A stretch of DNA of 64,000 nt. Origin: Leptodactylus fallax (taxonomy: Eukaryota; Chordata; Amphibia; Anura; Leptodactylidae). A model generated the notes under the pieces. That model did not search any database. It had not been told where the DNA came from and saw only the letters and a list, made by a program, of their open reading frames with translations. This document shows, one piece after another, positions 49,277 through 62,027 of this stretch (positions are counted from its first letter, which is position 1; each line of letters begins with the position of its first letter). The stretch covers positions 3,549,501 through 3,613,500 of the forward strand of contig CAMRHE010000067.1 in NCBI GenBank assembly GCA_947044405.1. The letters are read 5' to 3'. A program made the position numbers and the translations under genes.

Positions 49277-49999
49277 CCCCTTCAGGTCTGAGCCCAAAAG
49301 TGCGTTAAAGACCAGGCCTCATTTTTCAAAACTGACATATGTCACTTTATATGGCAATAACTTTAAGATGCTTTAACTTGCACAAGTGATTTTGAGACTG
49401 TTTTTTCGTAAGACATTGTACTTCATGTTAGTGGTAAACATTGATCAATATTTTTGTATTTATTTATAAAAAAATAGGAAATTTGATGGAAATTTGGAAA
49501 AAAAAAAATCGCAATTTTCAAAATGTGAAATGCTCTGCTTTTCAAACAGATAGTCATACCACCCAAAAAGTTAATAAATATTATCTTTTTTTTTTATATG
49601 TCCGTCAAGGACACCTGAATCGCTGATTCAGCACTATAGACCGCGGCATCCAAGGCGTTAAAAACCCCGATCGGCGCTGAGCGCCAATCGGAGGTTAAGG
49701 AGCAGGGTGTTAGCTGTCAGTTACAGCTAACACACTCTCCTGATGCCACCCGCGGCACTCAGTGCCGCTAGCAAACACTTAAAAATGCCGCGGTCGCTAT
49801 TGACTGCGGCATCTTAAGGGTTAAGCAGCGGGGATCGGTGTTATCACTGGTCCCCGCTTTTGCAGCAGTAGCCTGGCCGTCAAATACAGCCGGGCTCCTG
49901 CGGTGATCGCACGGGCTCTGCTTCCGCGTACCTGTACGTGGGGATGCGGTAACTAACCACATTCTCCCACGTACATGTACGTGAGAATGCGTGAAGGGG
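49277..49999. mobile_element. TTAA-flanked 723-bp element (piggyBac-like ends)
   Basis: TTAA at 49273-49276 and 50000-50003. Ends CCCCTTCAGG and GCGTGAAGGGG are inverted. The left half is AT-rich; the right half is GC-rich with several foldbacks, such as CACGTACATGTACGTG near 49968 and 'tgccgcggtcgctattgactgcggca'. CCC/GGG ends at TTAA are typical of piggyBac; Kolobok is an alternative. No transposase encoded. Confidence 0.85.
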
Positions 50000-50026
50000 T
50001 TAAATAGAGAATGGGAGGGTTTTTAA

Positions 50027-50305
50027 AGAAAGCTATCCAATAAATAGGGGATAACTTGCAGATTAGTGGGGGAGGGGCTGAACACTCAGATCACCACTAA
50101 TCAGGAGAATGGGGGACAAAAGTGAATGGAGTGGTGTGAGGGCACCATTCATTTCAATGGGAGCATTGGAGATAGCCAAAGTACAACGCTTCATTATCTC
50201 TGGCCCCATTCATAAATGTCATCCCTTGTTATCCTGATCAGTGGGGTCTGAGTGGTCGAAGCCCAACTGAATGGCAAGTTATCCCTTATCCTATGGAAAA
50301 CCCCT
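50027..50305. mobile_element. TTAA-flanked MITE (279 bp)
   Basis: TTAA at 50023-50026 and 50306-50309. The arms 'aggggataacttgcagattagtggg' and 'ggcaagttatcccttat' pair, and inner blocks 'cactaatcagga' and 'tcctgatcagtg' also pair. The right TTAA is shared with the next element. Confidence 0.8.
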
Positions 50306-50309
50306 TTAA

Positions 50310-50650
50310 AGGAATCCTGTTACATTGAATATACAGTGCAATCTGCAGCCAGCATGTTATAGAGCAGGAACAGCTGAGCAGATTGATACAGTATATAGTT
50401 TGTAATTTGTATCATATTGATTGACATTCCTGCTCTTTCTAAGTATAGGAGTCCAGTGAGTGGTCCGAACCGGTGATTGACTGCCATCTCTATATACATG
50501 CTCTTACATGGAAGGCTACCAGTCATTGAGTGAGACTACCCACCAACATAGAAAGAGCAGGGATTTACATGTTCTATATATATGCATTTCTCTCTGCTAC
50601 TACTAATCTTTTACCTGTCTTCTTGGCTGGACATGTCCAGATATCTGTAT
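50310..50650. mobile_element. TTAA-type MITE (GCAGGCAGCATG family), right end lost
   Basis: Starts AGGAATCCTGTTACATTG at the shared TTAA. It contains 'gcagccagcatgttatagagcagg' and the axis blocks 'ggagtccagtgagtgg' and 'cattgagtgagactaccc'. The expected right terminus is not visible. Confidence 0.7.
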
Positions 50651-52275
50651 CACAGGTTATGCTGCTTTTCTAAACACAACATGGTTTTGTGACAAATATC
50701 ACAAAGTGATATACTAACCTATTTCTGTTCTATGTGTGACTATCTATGGGGGAAGGTGAATTGCAGTCTTTTTTTGCTAGCATGATGTATTTGATGTGTT
50801 GTGTTAAATGTGGTAATTTTGCACCAAATTTTGTCATTTTTAACCAAATTTAAGATCAGTTAAATGTGAACACATCTGCACAATCTGGATTAAATGGTAG
50901 TAAAATAACTTTATTGTCTAAACCTTTGTCTGAGTTTATAAGATATTTAAACAAGTAAGTAAGGCTATATTCGTATTTGCAAAACAAGGTGAAACGCGTC
51001 AAGGTGTTCAGCATTACTGGCAGCTGGTATATTACCATGTCCATAGATAAATATTCAGAAGGGGCAATTGCCCATGATATAGTACTTGACTTTTACTTAT
51101 GTTTATATGGTTCAGATTCTTTGTCATGGACATTGTTTACTGGTCCTTTTACTATCATATGGGGAAATCTTGATACCATTTTATCATACAATATCATGTT
51201 TAGAAATAATGCAATATTTTTCTATTTATAATTGTTATAGTTATTGTGTGCTTATCTAGTATCTTTCTATTTCTGATATCAGGTCATTTTGATCTTAAAA
51301 CTACAGTTGCTTATAGGTTTCTGCTTTATGGGTATATTATCATCTAGCCCTCCATGTTTTTCACCTGTAATATTTTTTAACAGTTTTTTGATGAATTATA
51401 TATTAATAAATTATACATTTTATATACATGTTATTTGGTGTTTTGACCCCTGCTTTCTTGGATGTTATTCACATCCGTGCCAGTGTTCACCTGGCATGGA
51501 GTCCTTCTGAAATCGCAGATAAAAAAGTATTTTTTCTTTACAGATTCCAGTAAAAAAACAACAATTACCTGACAGACCCCATTATGGTCAATGTAGTCCC
51601 TCGGGATCTATTGTCGTCTGTGATAATATAGCCTGTTTATTTCTTTCTTCTGGACCTACAAGTAGCGCTGACCGAATAAACTCAATAAAACTGTCCACAA
51701 TAGGATGAAAGCAGAATTCGTGAGCACGTATTATGGGCGGAGATTTAGTTTGATACTTTTAGCCCTATCCTGTATAGATTAGCTGACGGGTTGGTACATC
51801 TATTGAAAACCAATGCACTACAATCTGCTAACATTCCCGATTGATGCTAATTGTCTACACTAATCCAGTCAGGGTTATTTGACGTGATACAAAATTACAT
51901 TTTAGAGATGGAAATTAAAATGTACGATTATTGAGGTCCTCGGTGGCACTTTAAGCTGATGTTTTGTAACAGTTATGCTCCATTATATTCTGCACCTGGT
52001 ACGTTGGAGAATAGTTGGTGTGAGAGGAGAATTCAGAAGGGAGAACAGCAGCTGTTTTCTTCATAAAAGCAGTCAAGCAGAATTCAAAAATCTTCAAGAT
52101 TCTTTTAGAAAGTGTCGCTTTTTGATTGCGTTCAGTAGTTTTCGTTAAAAGTTTAGCATGTACAGTATTGTATTGCCTGTCATGTGAAACTATTGCAGAA
52201 TAATAACTGTTTACCATTTCTAAATTTCACTTGACGTGGTTACCTTCACTATGAATGGTATAATTGTCTTGTGAA
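50651..52275. other. AT-rich, unassigned
   Basis: 50940-51540 is very AT-rich and begins near GGTGAAACGCGTC, a motif I have seen in frog repeats but cannot assign. 51900-52260 looks unique. No gene is supported. Confidence 0.35.
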
Positions 52276-52279
52276 TATG

Positions 52280-52575
52280 CAGTATTGTGCAAAAGTTGTG
52301 GCAAGTTTGATAAAAAAAAAAAATTCTCTACTTAAAAAAATAAATAAAAAAAGCTAACAGTTTATTTTTGACAATTAACAAAAAGAAGTGAACAAAATCT
52401 AAACCAGATCAATATTTGGTGTGACTGCTCTATGCGGGAGAAGTCCTGGAAGTGATGATATGGCCCCCACAGAGCCCTGATCTCATCATCATCCAGTCTG
52501 TCTGAGATTACATGAAGAGACAGAAGGATTGGAGCAAGCCTACATCCACAGAAGATCTGTGCTTAGTCCCCTTAA
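52280..52575 (+). pseudogene. Tc1/mariner fossil with transposase C-terminus
   Basis: The end CAGTATTGTGCAAAAG is at 52280. After the terminal region the frame at 52461-52571 reads WPPQSPDLIIIQSV, stop, DYMKRQKDWSKPTSTEDL. This is the C-terminal part of a Tc1/mariner transposase: the SPDL..IE.VWDYMKR pattern is recognisable, but the catalytic E is Q and the conserved W codon is TGA. The N-terminal and central coding regions are deleted. It is too degraded to have moved recently. Confidence 0.8.
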
Positions 52576-52830
52576 TCTATTTAAACACATGTTTGGTTGA
52601 CCAGGTTAAGCGTCCATGGTTATGGGGGGATAAGGAAAGGAGTGTCAGCCAATTTATCAGTTTTTATCTGACACCTAAAGTGTATGGCCAGACTAATGCA
52701 CTTCCATATCAGGGAATTTACAGAGCACTGAAAAGCATTCATATCAATTACAGCCTGTACATCATGGACCATTTTGGGGTGGACTTTCCATTGGTACAAC
52801 TTGTGCAGCTGCTGCAGCAGCCCTAGTAAT

Positions 52831-53060
52831 TTAAAAAGGTTTTTCTGTAACTATGATATTTATGGCCTATCCTTAGAATAGGGAAATCATATTAGATTGA
52901 TAGAGTCTGACATCCAAAGCCCCTGATGATCAGTTGTGACATCAAATCCATTAGTCATACAGCCATGCTCTAACTCACTCCCATTCAAATGAATGGGGTT
53001 GAGCTGCAATACCAAGCACATCCACTATACAATGTATGGCACTGTGCTTGATAAGCAGTG
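52831..53060. repeat. TTAA-type MITE, left part
   Basis: TTAA at 52831-52834, then AAAGGTTTTTCTG and 'ggcctatccttagaatagg'. The block 'caaatgaatggggttgagctgcaat' is common to the family. The right end is not found. Confidence 0.5.
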
Positions 53061-54000
53061 AAGAGGACACAGCATAGTCCCAGAAAACACCTTGAGAAGC
53101 TGCTTTGTACTGTACTATGGGTAAATGCCTAAGCTAATGGACTTCATGGATAACAATTTCTACTGTATTGTTACAGAAACATAAGCAGGGTGCTCTGTGC
53201 TTAGATATTGGAAAACCCATATCAGTTCTTGAACAGAGGCCCTAGGTTGTTTGTGTCTGTCCCAGAATAAGGGAGTGGGGAATTGGTTCAAAGACAATGA
53301 AAATATCATAGAGAGAAACTATAGACTGTCTTCTGTCTTGGGGCACAAGACCAGGTGCCATTGTACATGGCTTATGCCGGCATCACAGCTTTCCCATTCC
53401 AAATGTTATTTCCTTCTATGTTTTATACAATTAGAATCTCCTAAAACTGAAGAACCTCAGTGAATTTTCAAATCTGCAAATAGAAAACCAAATTCCTTGA
53501 CTTTTCAGCAGAGGTATCATATCCAGGCATACTCCTTCCCTCATAAATGGGGCTTTTCAGTAAGTGAAGGACATTTTATGAATAAACAGAAAAAAAATAA
53601 ACAGATTAAAATGTTTAAGATAGTTTTTCTGCATCTTATAACAATAAGTAGGCTTTTTGTATTCAGATTCTGACAAGTTTTTGAAGTGAAATGGAAATGA
53701 GTTAAGTGCACTGAGTTATAGCAAAGTATTACATGATAGCAGATATTGCATTAAGTGATTTGAGCGCTCCATAAAAATGTTTACCTTACTTTTTATTACC
53801 ATAAATTGTGCTTATTTGGATGTAAACACAACTCTTAGGAAAAAAATATCAAAGCTAAAGAATGTAGTGGATCTGAAATCTATTCACTAGGAAAGTTTTT
53901 CTTGCACAAGTATAAAAAGATATTGCCTACGTGTTTTTTTCTTATCAAGAAGACTATAGTTTGGCTAATATTCTTAGTCATCTTTCAAGGCTTGCTTATG
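53061..54000. other. no gene seen
   Basis: Unique-looking sequence without supportable feature. Confidence 0.35.
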
Positions 54001-54009
54001 GATGGGGAC

Positions 54010-54480
54010 GAGGGATGAGATAACTGGTTCATAACAAGCCAGTTTTGTTGCAAATTTTTCAAAAATTTTGGGCTTGGCTGAAATCAAGATTTTTGGTGTT
54101 TGCCACCCACTAATCTCCACTCCTCAGACACCACAGTATAATGAGCGGATGTGCGGGGGAGATGCATAAATATAACAATTAGTCATTCTCACCTCTTCTG
54201 GGTTCCATCAAGGCCTCCAGTATTGGTCCTATTCTGGCCTCCTGAATGATATTGACACATTGCACATTACCACTGAGGCTGTTCACAGGTCTCAGTGGTT
54301 CTCAGGGGTCGCTGTGTCATGCAGGAGGTCAAAAGAGGAAGGGGACCTACACCAGAACAGAGCCCAGGATTGCTATAACTGTTTGTTAGTACCTCCCCTG
54401 GTTTAATATCTCTTCAACCCAATACAAAACTGCTTGGTGAACTTCACGAGATGAATCTCACAAGGTTTGCCCAATACTAA
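54010..54480. repeat. dispersed repeat, AGAGATGAGC-related
   Basis: Contains 'gggatgagataactggttcata', 'attttgggcttggctgaa' and 'cctcagacaccacagtataatgagcgg'. The right part 'acttcacgagatgaatctcac' is similar to 33440-33510. Degraded copy. Confidence 0.5.
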
Positions 54481-54719
54481 TGGGTCATGTAGGATGGACA
54501 TGCTGCTGGCTTTCTCTTAATTTGTCAATGAAGCTGAGCTGAGTAGACGTCCAGGAGGGATGTTGTCTCTGTATGGTCACTTTTCATTGTACAGAGACTT
54601 ACAGACCATACATTTTCTGCTAAGAATTGTAAGAAAAGAATATGTGAATATGTTTCAGAAAAACTTGTTGTAGTGCCACCTTTTGGTTATCCATAAATCT
54701 AGTAGCATGAACTGTGTTT

Positions 54720-55185
54720 AAAACAAAATTGTAATATCTCCTTGAAAAAAAAAAAAAAGAGACACCCATCTGCATACAGATGCAGATGGGTTATTGCCCT
54801 TCATCAGTGCAAAACAGGGTACTGGCTGACTGGGTGAGAGGCCATATGGTCTGTAACTCTCTGTGCTCCAAAAGGTGGCCTGCAAAGGAGACAAAGTACT
54901 CCTTCTGACCGACATCTATAGCTTCTCCCTTGGCCAGGCAGTACCCTGCTTCATATTAATGAGGGATAATAGCCCTGAAACTGTCTGCAGAGGGGTCTGT
55001 TTTTCTTTTGAAGGTGATATTTTGGCTTGGCTTTAAAACAGGCATTGATCTATGTGGAGCTACCTTCCAAAAGTTGGCACTAGAGCATGTTTTCATTTTT
55101 CCACAAAGAAGAGCTTATTTAAATAGTCTTCTTTTTAGTGAGGGAGCCTGCTGCCACTATTTCATGCTGGTCATGGTTAGGGCAG
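54720..55185. repeat. dispersed repeat with perfect hairpin
   Basis: Includes an 11-bp perfect hairpin with a 4-nt loop at 54765-54790 (CCCATCTGCAT, loop ACAG, ATGCAGATGGG). It is followed by 'ttattgcccttcatcagtgc' and a block I recall from other amphibian sequence. No coding frame. Confidence 0.45.
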
Positions 55186-55429
55186 CATAAACCTCCTGAC
55201 AGGTTTTCCTTAAATGGTGCAATGGATAGTTTTTCTTGCATAGTTCATATGTGAACCTATCTGAAAATAACTCTTCTTATTCAACTGTAGGTAAGGTATT
55301 ACATTTCATAGAGAATTCAATACGGACAGATGCAAGGCTTTAAGCAGAGATATTGTTTGTGCTGTTCTAAGCTGTGCTGATGTACTGTATAACCCAGGAT
55401 TGCATTTTAGGCTGCAGAAAGGCTGAATG

Positions 55430-55930
55430 GTTTGCAAATACTGAATTAATATCCATTAAGAAAAAAGTGAAGTGGTCCAACATCTTTCTTTAGCTCCATG
55501 TCAAGCTTTCATCAGATCTTTTATTTATATCAGCGCGATTTCAATGAACTTTCCATAGCATTGTAAGCAAGCGCTTCAGCAGACAAGGGGGCCCAGACCT
55601 TTAATTAAATTACTTACATCTTTTATGGTTTTAAATGCAGCATTAAATTTGCTATAAACTAAATTTGCTGTATTAGCTGAATCACAAAAAAGAAAATGGA
55701 CCATATGTTGTTAAAGCATAAAAAAAATCCTATAGTTAAGGCGAAGTCATCATTGAAATGCTGCAGTTTTATTCTTTATTTAAATATGAAGTAAATTCTT
55801 CAGAGCTGTGAGCAACATTTGCAGAAGATGAAGGAAGAGTCGGCATAGGAATACGAAGGCATTTTTAGCAAAATATATTTTAATGATATTTTAAAGCTCT
55901 GTATAATACAAATTGATTTTATCAAGAGTC
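55430..55930. other. candidate conserved non-coding element
   Basis: AT-rich but structured unique block: 'atttatatcagcgcgatttcaatg' near 55527, TTTAATTAAATTACTTAC near 55600 and 'ctgtattagctgaatcac' near 55668. No MITE arms and no frame. The texture is like deeply conserved vertebrate enhancers, untested. Confidence 0.35.
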
Positions 55931-56097
55931 AGCACATTTGCATATGGTTGGTTGTAGTATGACAATGACAATATGGTGATACAGATGTGTCCTTGCTTAC
56001 CTTTAATCTTGGCTGTACATATCCTGATATTGTCATGAGATGACCAGATTTTCAAAATAACACAATGTTCATGATATTTTGTCACAAGATGTCTATT

Positions 56098-56360
56098 AGA
56101 GATAAGCAAGTAGGTTCATAAAGAGTTGGGGTTGATACAAATTTTTCCAAAATTTTTGGGATTTGCCATCCTCAAATCATTATTATATTCTGAGGTCTAG
56201 GCCCCAAAGAATAATAATCGTAAATGCAGAAAAATAATAAATACACACCTTCCTTCACCTTTCCTGGGGTCCCTCACGGCATCCGGTGTTCATTTGTAGA
56301 TGTCTTCTGACCTCTTCACATCTCATGGGTGTCATCACATAAAACTACATGGTGTACACC
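56098..56360. repeat. AGAGATGAGC-type repeat
   Basis: Left end AGAGATAAGCAAGTAGG is preceded by ATT. The interior 'cctttcctggggtccctcacggcatccgg' is shared with 20560 and 44700. The right end is unclear. Confidence 0.6.
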
Positions 56361-57535
56361 TTCGAAACCATTTCTTATTGCTAGTGTATCTGAAATAAAT
56401 ATTTTGCAATTAGTCCTACAAGTTTGTGTATATGGCTCTTGTGCAGACCAATGTGTCTCTATCATAACATGGTTTTACCAATCTTACAATAAATAGAACA
56501 TTGTTAGGATATGTCGGCACTCATTGTGATCCAACAGCCGGAACCCCCTACTGATCCCCAAAATTAAAAGGCTATTGTAGTCCTTATATAAAGCAATACT
56601 CTCAGTCACCCACTGTTCAAGAGAACTACAACACAGTCCCATTCACTTGTGGTTCAGTAGATCTTTATTAATGTCTTATCAGAATAAAGTAGAAAAAAGC
56701 CCAGTTCACATGAAGCAGGTCACCAAGAGTGCTGCTGGACAGAGAGAAAGCTAAAGGGGCTTCTTCTACTCCATTCTCAGGATCAGTAGGGTTCCCACTG
56801 GTCAGACCTCCATGACATTTGTGCCATAATATTAAGTGATGGGTTTACCCATTTTCATACCGTATATGTTTCATATACTGTGGAATCCAGCCATACAACT
56901 AACTGGTTAAACTGCTCCATCTACTTAATATCCACTTTACCGATCCGATGTACGTGTAGCATAGGAAAATCTTTTAACTACTGTGGATCATATTTCGTTT
57001 TAACACATGCTTGCAGCCCATATGGCAGCCGTGGCTGGTAATGTCTAATTTGCTTGAAGGTTTGTGGCTAGCTGAAAACTACAGACAGTTGTGGATTTAG
57101 ACAGATGGCACTTATAAATTCTGCAAATATGGGTAAATTCGTCAGAGTTACAACCTGCACGGCGCTTAGAAGCAAAATAGAGGAGTGGAGATCATTTTAT
57201 TTTTAATTCCACTTTAATGTAGCAGCAATTAACATACGTCCCCCCAGGAATTCCTTCTGCTAATAACTCGGTGCAAAATTATGCATTGCAATTGTGTAGT
57301 TAGGTCAATGTGTTATAATATCTTGTAAGTCCATCTGTCCATTCCAACTCAGAAAACATTTTACAATGTGGCTAAATTTCATTTAGTTAATTATAGAAGC
57401 AGTTCTAGTAAGTAATTTAGTACGAACCATAGATTCTATTGGAGGTAGAAGAGGAAAAAGCTAATACAACATTTCCTAACGTTAATGAAAATGTGTTTAG
57501 TATTAGTACTACGGAAGATGAAGACAAATAGATAT
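56361..57535. other. no gene seen
   Basis: 56480-56830 contains 'agtagatctttattaatg' and 'ctcaggatcagtagggttccc' blocks that may be an old repeat. The rest is unique-looking. Confidence 0.35.
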
Positions 57536-57539
57536 GGAA

Positions 57540-57588
57540 GATGTATGGATGAATAGATTAGATTGATAGATATGGAATAGATAGATAC

Positions 57589-57631
<43 letters not shown>

Positions 57632-57816
57632 TGGAATAGATAGATAGATAGATAGATATGGAATATATAGATACATAGATAGATAGATAGATAGATAGAT
57701 ATGGAATAGATAGATAGATAGATATGGAATAGATAGATAGATAGATATGGAATATATAGATACATAGATAGATAGATAGATAGATATGGAATAGATAGAT
57801 AGATATGGAGATAGAC

Positions 57817-57856
<40 letters not shown>

Positions 57857-57918
57857 TGATATGGAATAGATAGATAGATATGGAATAGATAGATATGGAA
57901 TAGATAGATAGATATGGA

Positions 57919-57953
<35 letters not shown>

Positions 57954-58197
57954 TGGAATAGATAGATAGATAGATTGATATGGAATAGATAGATAGAAAG
58001 ATAGATAATGGATAGACAAATAGATAGATAGATAGATATGGATTAGATAGATATGGAAAAGATAGATAGATTGATATGGAATAGATAGATAGATAAGGAA
58101 TAGATAGAAAGATAGATAATGGATAGATAGATAGATATGGATTAGATAGATAGATATGGGATAGATAGATATGCATTAGATAGATAGATAGATATGG

Positions 58198-58240
<43 letters not shown>

Positions 58241-58245
58241 GGACG

Positions 58246-58291
<46 letters not shown>

Positions 58292-58292
58292 G

Positions 58293-58326
<34 letters not shown>

Positions 58327-58385
58327 GGATAGATATATATATATATATAGATAGATAGATGGATAGATATGATAGATAAGATAGA
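57540..58385. repeat. compound GATA microsatellite (~850 bp)
   Basis: Long GATA array interspersed with GATATGGAATA units, giving a higher-order pattern of (GATA)3-10 followed by TATGGAATA or TAATGGATA. Contains a short (TA)n near 58335. The Tyr-Leu-Ser-Ile-rich open frames on the minus strand are artefacts of the repeat. Confidence 0.97.
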
Positions 58386-60410
58386 TATCACTTTTTCTGG
58401 GCATAAGTGATAAATGTCACTTATGGAAAAACCCATTTAGTTTCCATACTTATGATTAAAAAAAAGGTAGCACTTACCACAAAAAGTAAAAATCATAAAG
58501 AATCACAACCATACAAATACTTATTCTCTGACCTGTTAGGAAGGTATTATGTAAATTGTCGTGAGGGTAATATTCTTACAAGTGGCTGTATTTATCCACT
58601 TCCAGTTATCCACTTCTTTCTGGTCCTCAGCTGTGTCATGTGACTTGCAGTTTGACTCTCCAACTGATACAGCTTGTTATGTGTAGGCAAGTCAGTTTCT
58701 CTATCCATTAGAAAGTGACTCACATCAAAAGCTAGACCAACGGTTCACAACCAGTGGCTTGAACCTCCACAATCTGGCTTACCATAGAATCCCTGAGTGA
58801 TGTGCAGTCGATATAATATGACATCCACCCTACAACAGTGCCAGCATGGGTGGTGTAAAACTGGTACGGTATGTCAACTTTCAGATAAAAAAAAATTAAC
58901 TGTTAATTGAAATCACCTGATTTTGTGTTTCTTTGTGTTTAATGTTTTTGATTTGAATGTGCTCAAAAAAAAATCCGAATTTTGCCCTCAAATGAATTTA
59001 AATATTTTAGTTAGAACAAAAAACATTGCAAACAATGTGTTAAGTTGTGTCCTGATGTTACAAGATCTCTACGTGTATGGTCTCGTGTCCGACTTTAGCG
59101 GTTGTTTATTTCTGAATGGTAGATGTATTCTGTAATGTGGAATGTCCACAGGATGGAATTTATGGCATATCTGCTATTTCTCCAGAATGTCTGTGTCAGA
59201 CAATACATTGAGAGTTGTCTTTCGGGCTAAAACAGATTTTATGACTTGTGTAAAACTCGCGTCTGAGTGTGAGACGTGTAGACTTTACTTCTAAGTATGT
59301 TTATGTCTATAGCAATTCTTTTTCTCCACTGCTAGAAACTTAGTTGAAACAGTTTTAGGTTATATATCTAAATAAGATACCTTGGTATTTAATTTTGACT
59401 GAACAATGTCTGCTCTATCCTAACAAATCATAGTATTTAATAGGTTTCCTATAGAAAAATTGTGTCGTTTCAACAGAAAAAGTATCACAAAGTAGTCTAG
59501 AAATTAAAGGGATTAATACTTAAAAAAAAAAACCCAAGATAAATATTTTCCTTAATACTTTTAACTATTTCTGCTCATTGGGTAACCACTACCATAAGTC
59601 AAATGGCTGCCATACTCTAGAGCCAACAGGATAGTTTGAGTCAGGTCAGAGGGCTCAAGATTGATGTAAACCTCTTTCCTTCTATGTCTGTCTGAAGAAA
59701 ATGAACATATATCACAGATGAGATCTGAGCTGTGTATATGCGCTTTCTATGGACATTGACAAGTAGGAAGCCAAAGGAAGGACAGAGGTTGCTGTGGGGT
59801 GATGAATTATTACAACTGCTACTGCTACTGTCTTATCTGTCCCCCCTTTGGCTCTCTCTGTACCTGTCATCCGTCAGAAGTACTCATACACAGCAGAGAT
59901 CAGCTATGATATATGTGCATTATATTCAGGCAGGCATAGCAGCAGAGGGGCTCCGTCAGTCCTGAGCCCTCTGACCTGGCCTAAGCTAATTAGACTCTCT
60001 ACTGTCAGGTGATTGGTCTTCAAGTTGAGCAGACAGCCTGGGTCCACTCACCGGCCTGGATCCACCCATAATGGCCACTACAAAATGCATAGAGGTGTGC
60101 CTAGAAAACAGTGAAGATCATCCGATTGTGGAAGTGTTTGGAATCTGACACTCACTGTGGACATCATTATCAAATTCCCTGAAAACCTCTTTAACTACTT
60201 GTTCCATTGAATCTTTTTGCATATGTAAAGCAATATAATATATCATGCCTGAATAAGTCATATAATATCCATATTAAGTGCTTCAATCATTTTTCAATTA
60301 GTGCTTCAAGTTTCTCATTCACAAAGTGAAGTTTTTAAGATGTTTTTCCATGGGTTGCTTCATAGCGATTTATTGCCAAAGTGTGCTGACAAAAGCCAAG
60401 CTGGAGACTA
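58386..60410. other. no gene seen
   Basis: Two kilobases of mostly AT-rich, unique-looking sequence. Open frames of up to 78 codons lack domains. Confidence 0.4.

Positions 60411-60412
<2 letters not shown>

Positions 60413-60452
<40 letters not shown>
60413..60452. repeat. (TA)n microsatellite
   Basis: About 20 uninterrupted AT dinucleotides. It adjoins the truncated left side of the next MITE. Confidence 0.97.
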
Positions 60453-60457
<5 letters not shown>

Positions 60458-60494
60458 CTGTCTCTGCATAAAGAAATAGCAGTCAATCATTGAA

Positions 60495-60831
60495 CTTCTT
60501 GTATCATTCAGTGTCGTTTCACTGATTCTAGCACAGTTGGAATTATTTCTCTAGCCCCCACCGTTCCTGAACAATTAGTGATTGTAGTTTCAGAAACAAA
60601 TATGCTAATTAGGCCCTTTACTGTGAGGTGGATGGTCCTGAGCGGGAACAGATAGCCTGAGACCACCCACTTGACAGTATAGAGCCTAATTTGCATATTG
60701 GCTGCTGAAAGTAACAGCACTAATGGCTCAAGAACAGTAGGGACTAGAGAAAAAATTCCAACTGTGCCAGAATCAGTACCTATTGAAGGATGCAAAGAGT
60801 TGGAGTTGGTAGAGGTAGTGAAAGGACCTCT
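60495..60831. mobile_element. palindromic MITE (CCTTTCACCACC family), left end lost
   Basis: Arms 'agcacagttggaattatttctctagcccccacc' and 'gggactagagaaaaaattccaactgtgcc' are inverted. The right end reads AGTGAAAGGACCTCT then TACA. The left terminus is missing next to the TA microsatellite. Confidence 0.85.
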
Positions 60832-61179
60832 TACAATAAAGCCATATATAGCACAGTATATACAGGTTTATATGCTAATTGAGTGGCTTAAGTGGCTTAG
60901 TATCAACCTCTCCATTACCTCAATGCAATTGCTTTCCATATTAAATCTAGCCATTCCAATGAATATGTATTTCTTACACAGTAAGGCACTGAATATATTG
61001 TTATTCTAAATACACAACAGTTTATATGCATATGTGCCAGGAACAGCTGGTCTAGTAGTAATAGGCTTTTGAGCCTTTGTATTAGAGCATTTCTCAATGA
61101 GTTGCTATATATTGCTTTGGAGACCAAACTCAAACTCCCAAACACCCCCTATAATGCATTGCTAATAAGAAGAAAGTGT

Positions 61180-61780
61180 CATTTCTCTTTGATTATTCTA
61201 TGCAGTTGCCAGGGGAATGGTCTGCTGGCATTTAATCATGGAGCTAATGGGTTGGAAACACAATCTCACGCATTCTGCACTTCTTATACATTAGCTCAGC
61301 TACTGGAATGTCATAACCTCTCGCTTTATCTCAATGTTCCTCTCCCTCCCGCCTCCTTTTTTTTTGTATTCTTGAAAAGAGAGAATTAATAAAAGTGGTA
61401 GGTGACTTGATCTAGTGAATTGAAGCATTACAACACACATTTACATTGCAAGTATTTATTGCTCCCATTAATGTTTTATATGACAGTATGATCCTGTCAC
61501 GTTAAATGCAAGCGGGTGAACCAAAGAAATCTACGGGGGACAAAAGATGACAATACACACCTCTGAAATAGTAGATGAAGCCGCTAAGAATGAAGAATTA
61601 ATCCAACAGTGGTCACATTTAATACAGTATCACAATACATGACTTTTACCCCTAACAATAATGGTCATTTATAGAAATGAAGAAGGAAACCTTCCATCAA
61701 ATGAAGTTTATTCTTCTCCGTAAAGCACAAATGACTAGACAGGAGCTCTCTTCTTTTCAATGTATATTGTACATTATGGT
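61180..61780. other. candidate conserved non-coding element
   Basis: Unique block with GGCATTTAATCATGGAGC and TAATGGGTTGG near 61225-61255, 'tacattagctcagctactgg' near 61287, then 'gcaagtatttattgctccc' near 61448. Homeodomain-like cores, no frame, no repeat arms. Confidence 0.3.
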
Positions 61781-62027
61781 GGAAAATACAATAAAAGGGT
61801 TAACACAGCAATAAGACTGGTGGATACAGTGAAATGTGAAATAAACATTGAGGAGTCTGAAATTTAACAAAAAAAGCATTTTAGAGAAAAATAACAGCAA
61901 AAACAATAACAACTATTATTAATATTATTTTCAGAGTATTCTTAGTATTTTAAAGGAAGGTCCATACTCAGCATTGATGGCAAAAAATTAGGGCAGTCTA
62001 CATATTCTGATTCTGCAGTGATGTTAA

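Noticed and set aside
50940..51540. AT-rich segment beginning near GGTGAAACGCGTC as a retroelement
   Set aside because: The motif felt familiar from frog repeats, but no termini, target duplication or protein remains could be found.
57436..58436. Tyr/Leu/Ser/Ile-rich 322-codon open frame
   Set aside because: Direct translation of the GATA microsatellite. Same artefact class as other CTAT tracts.
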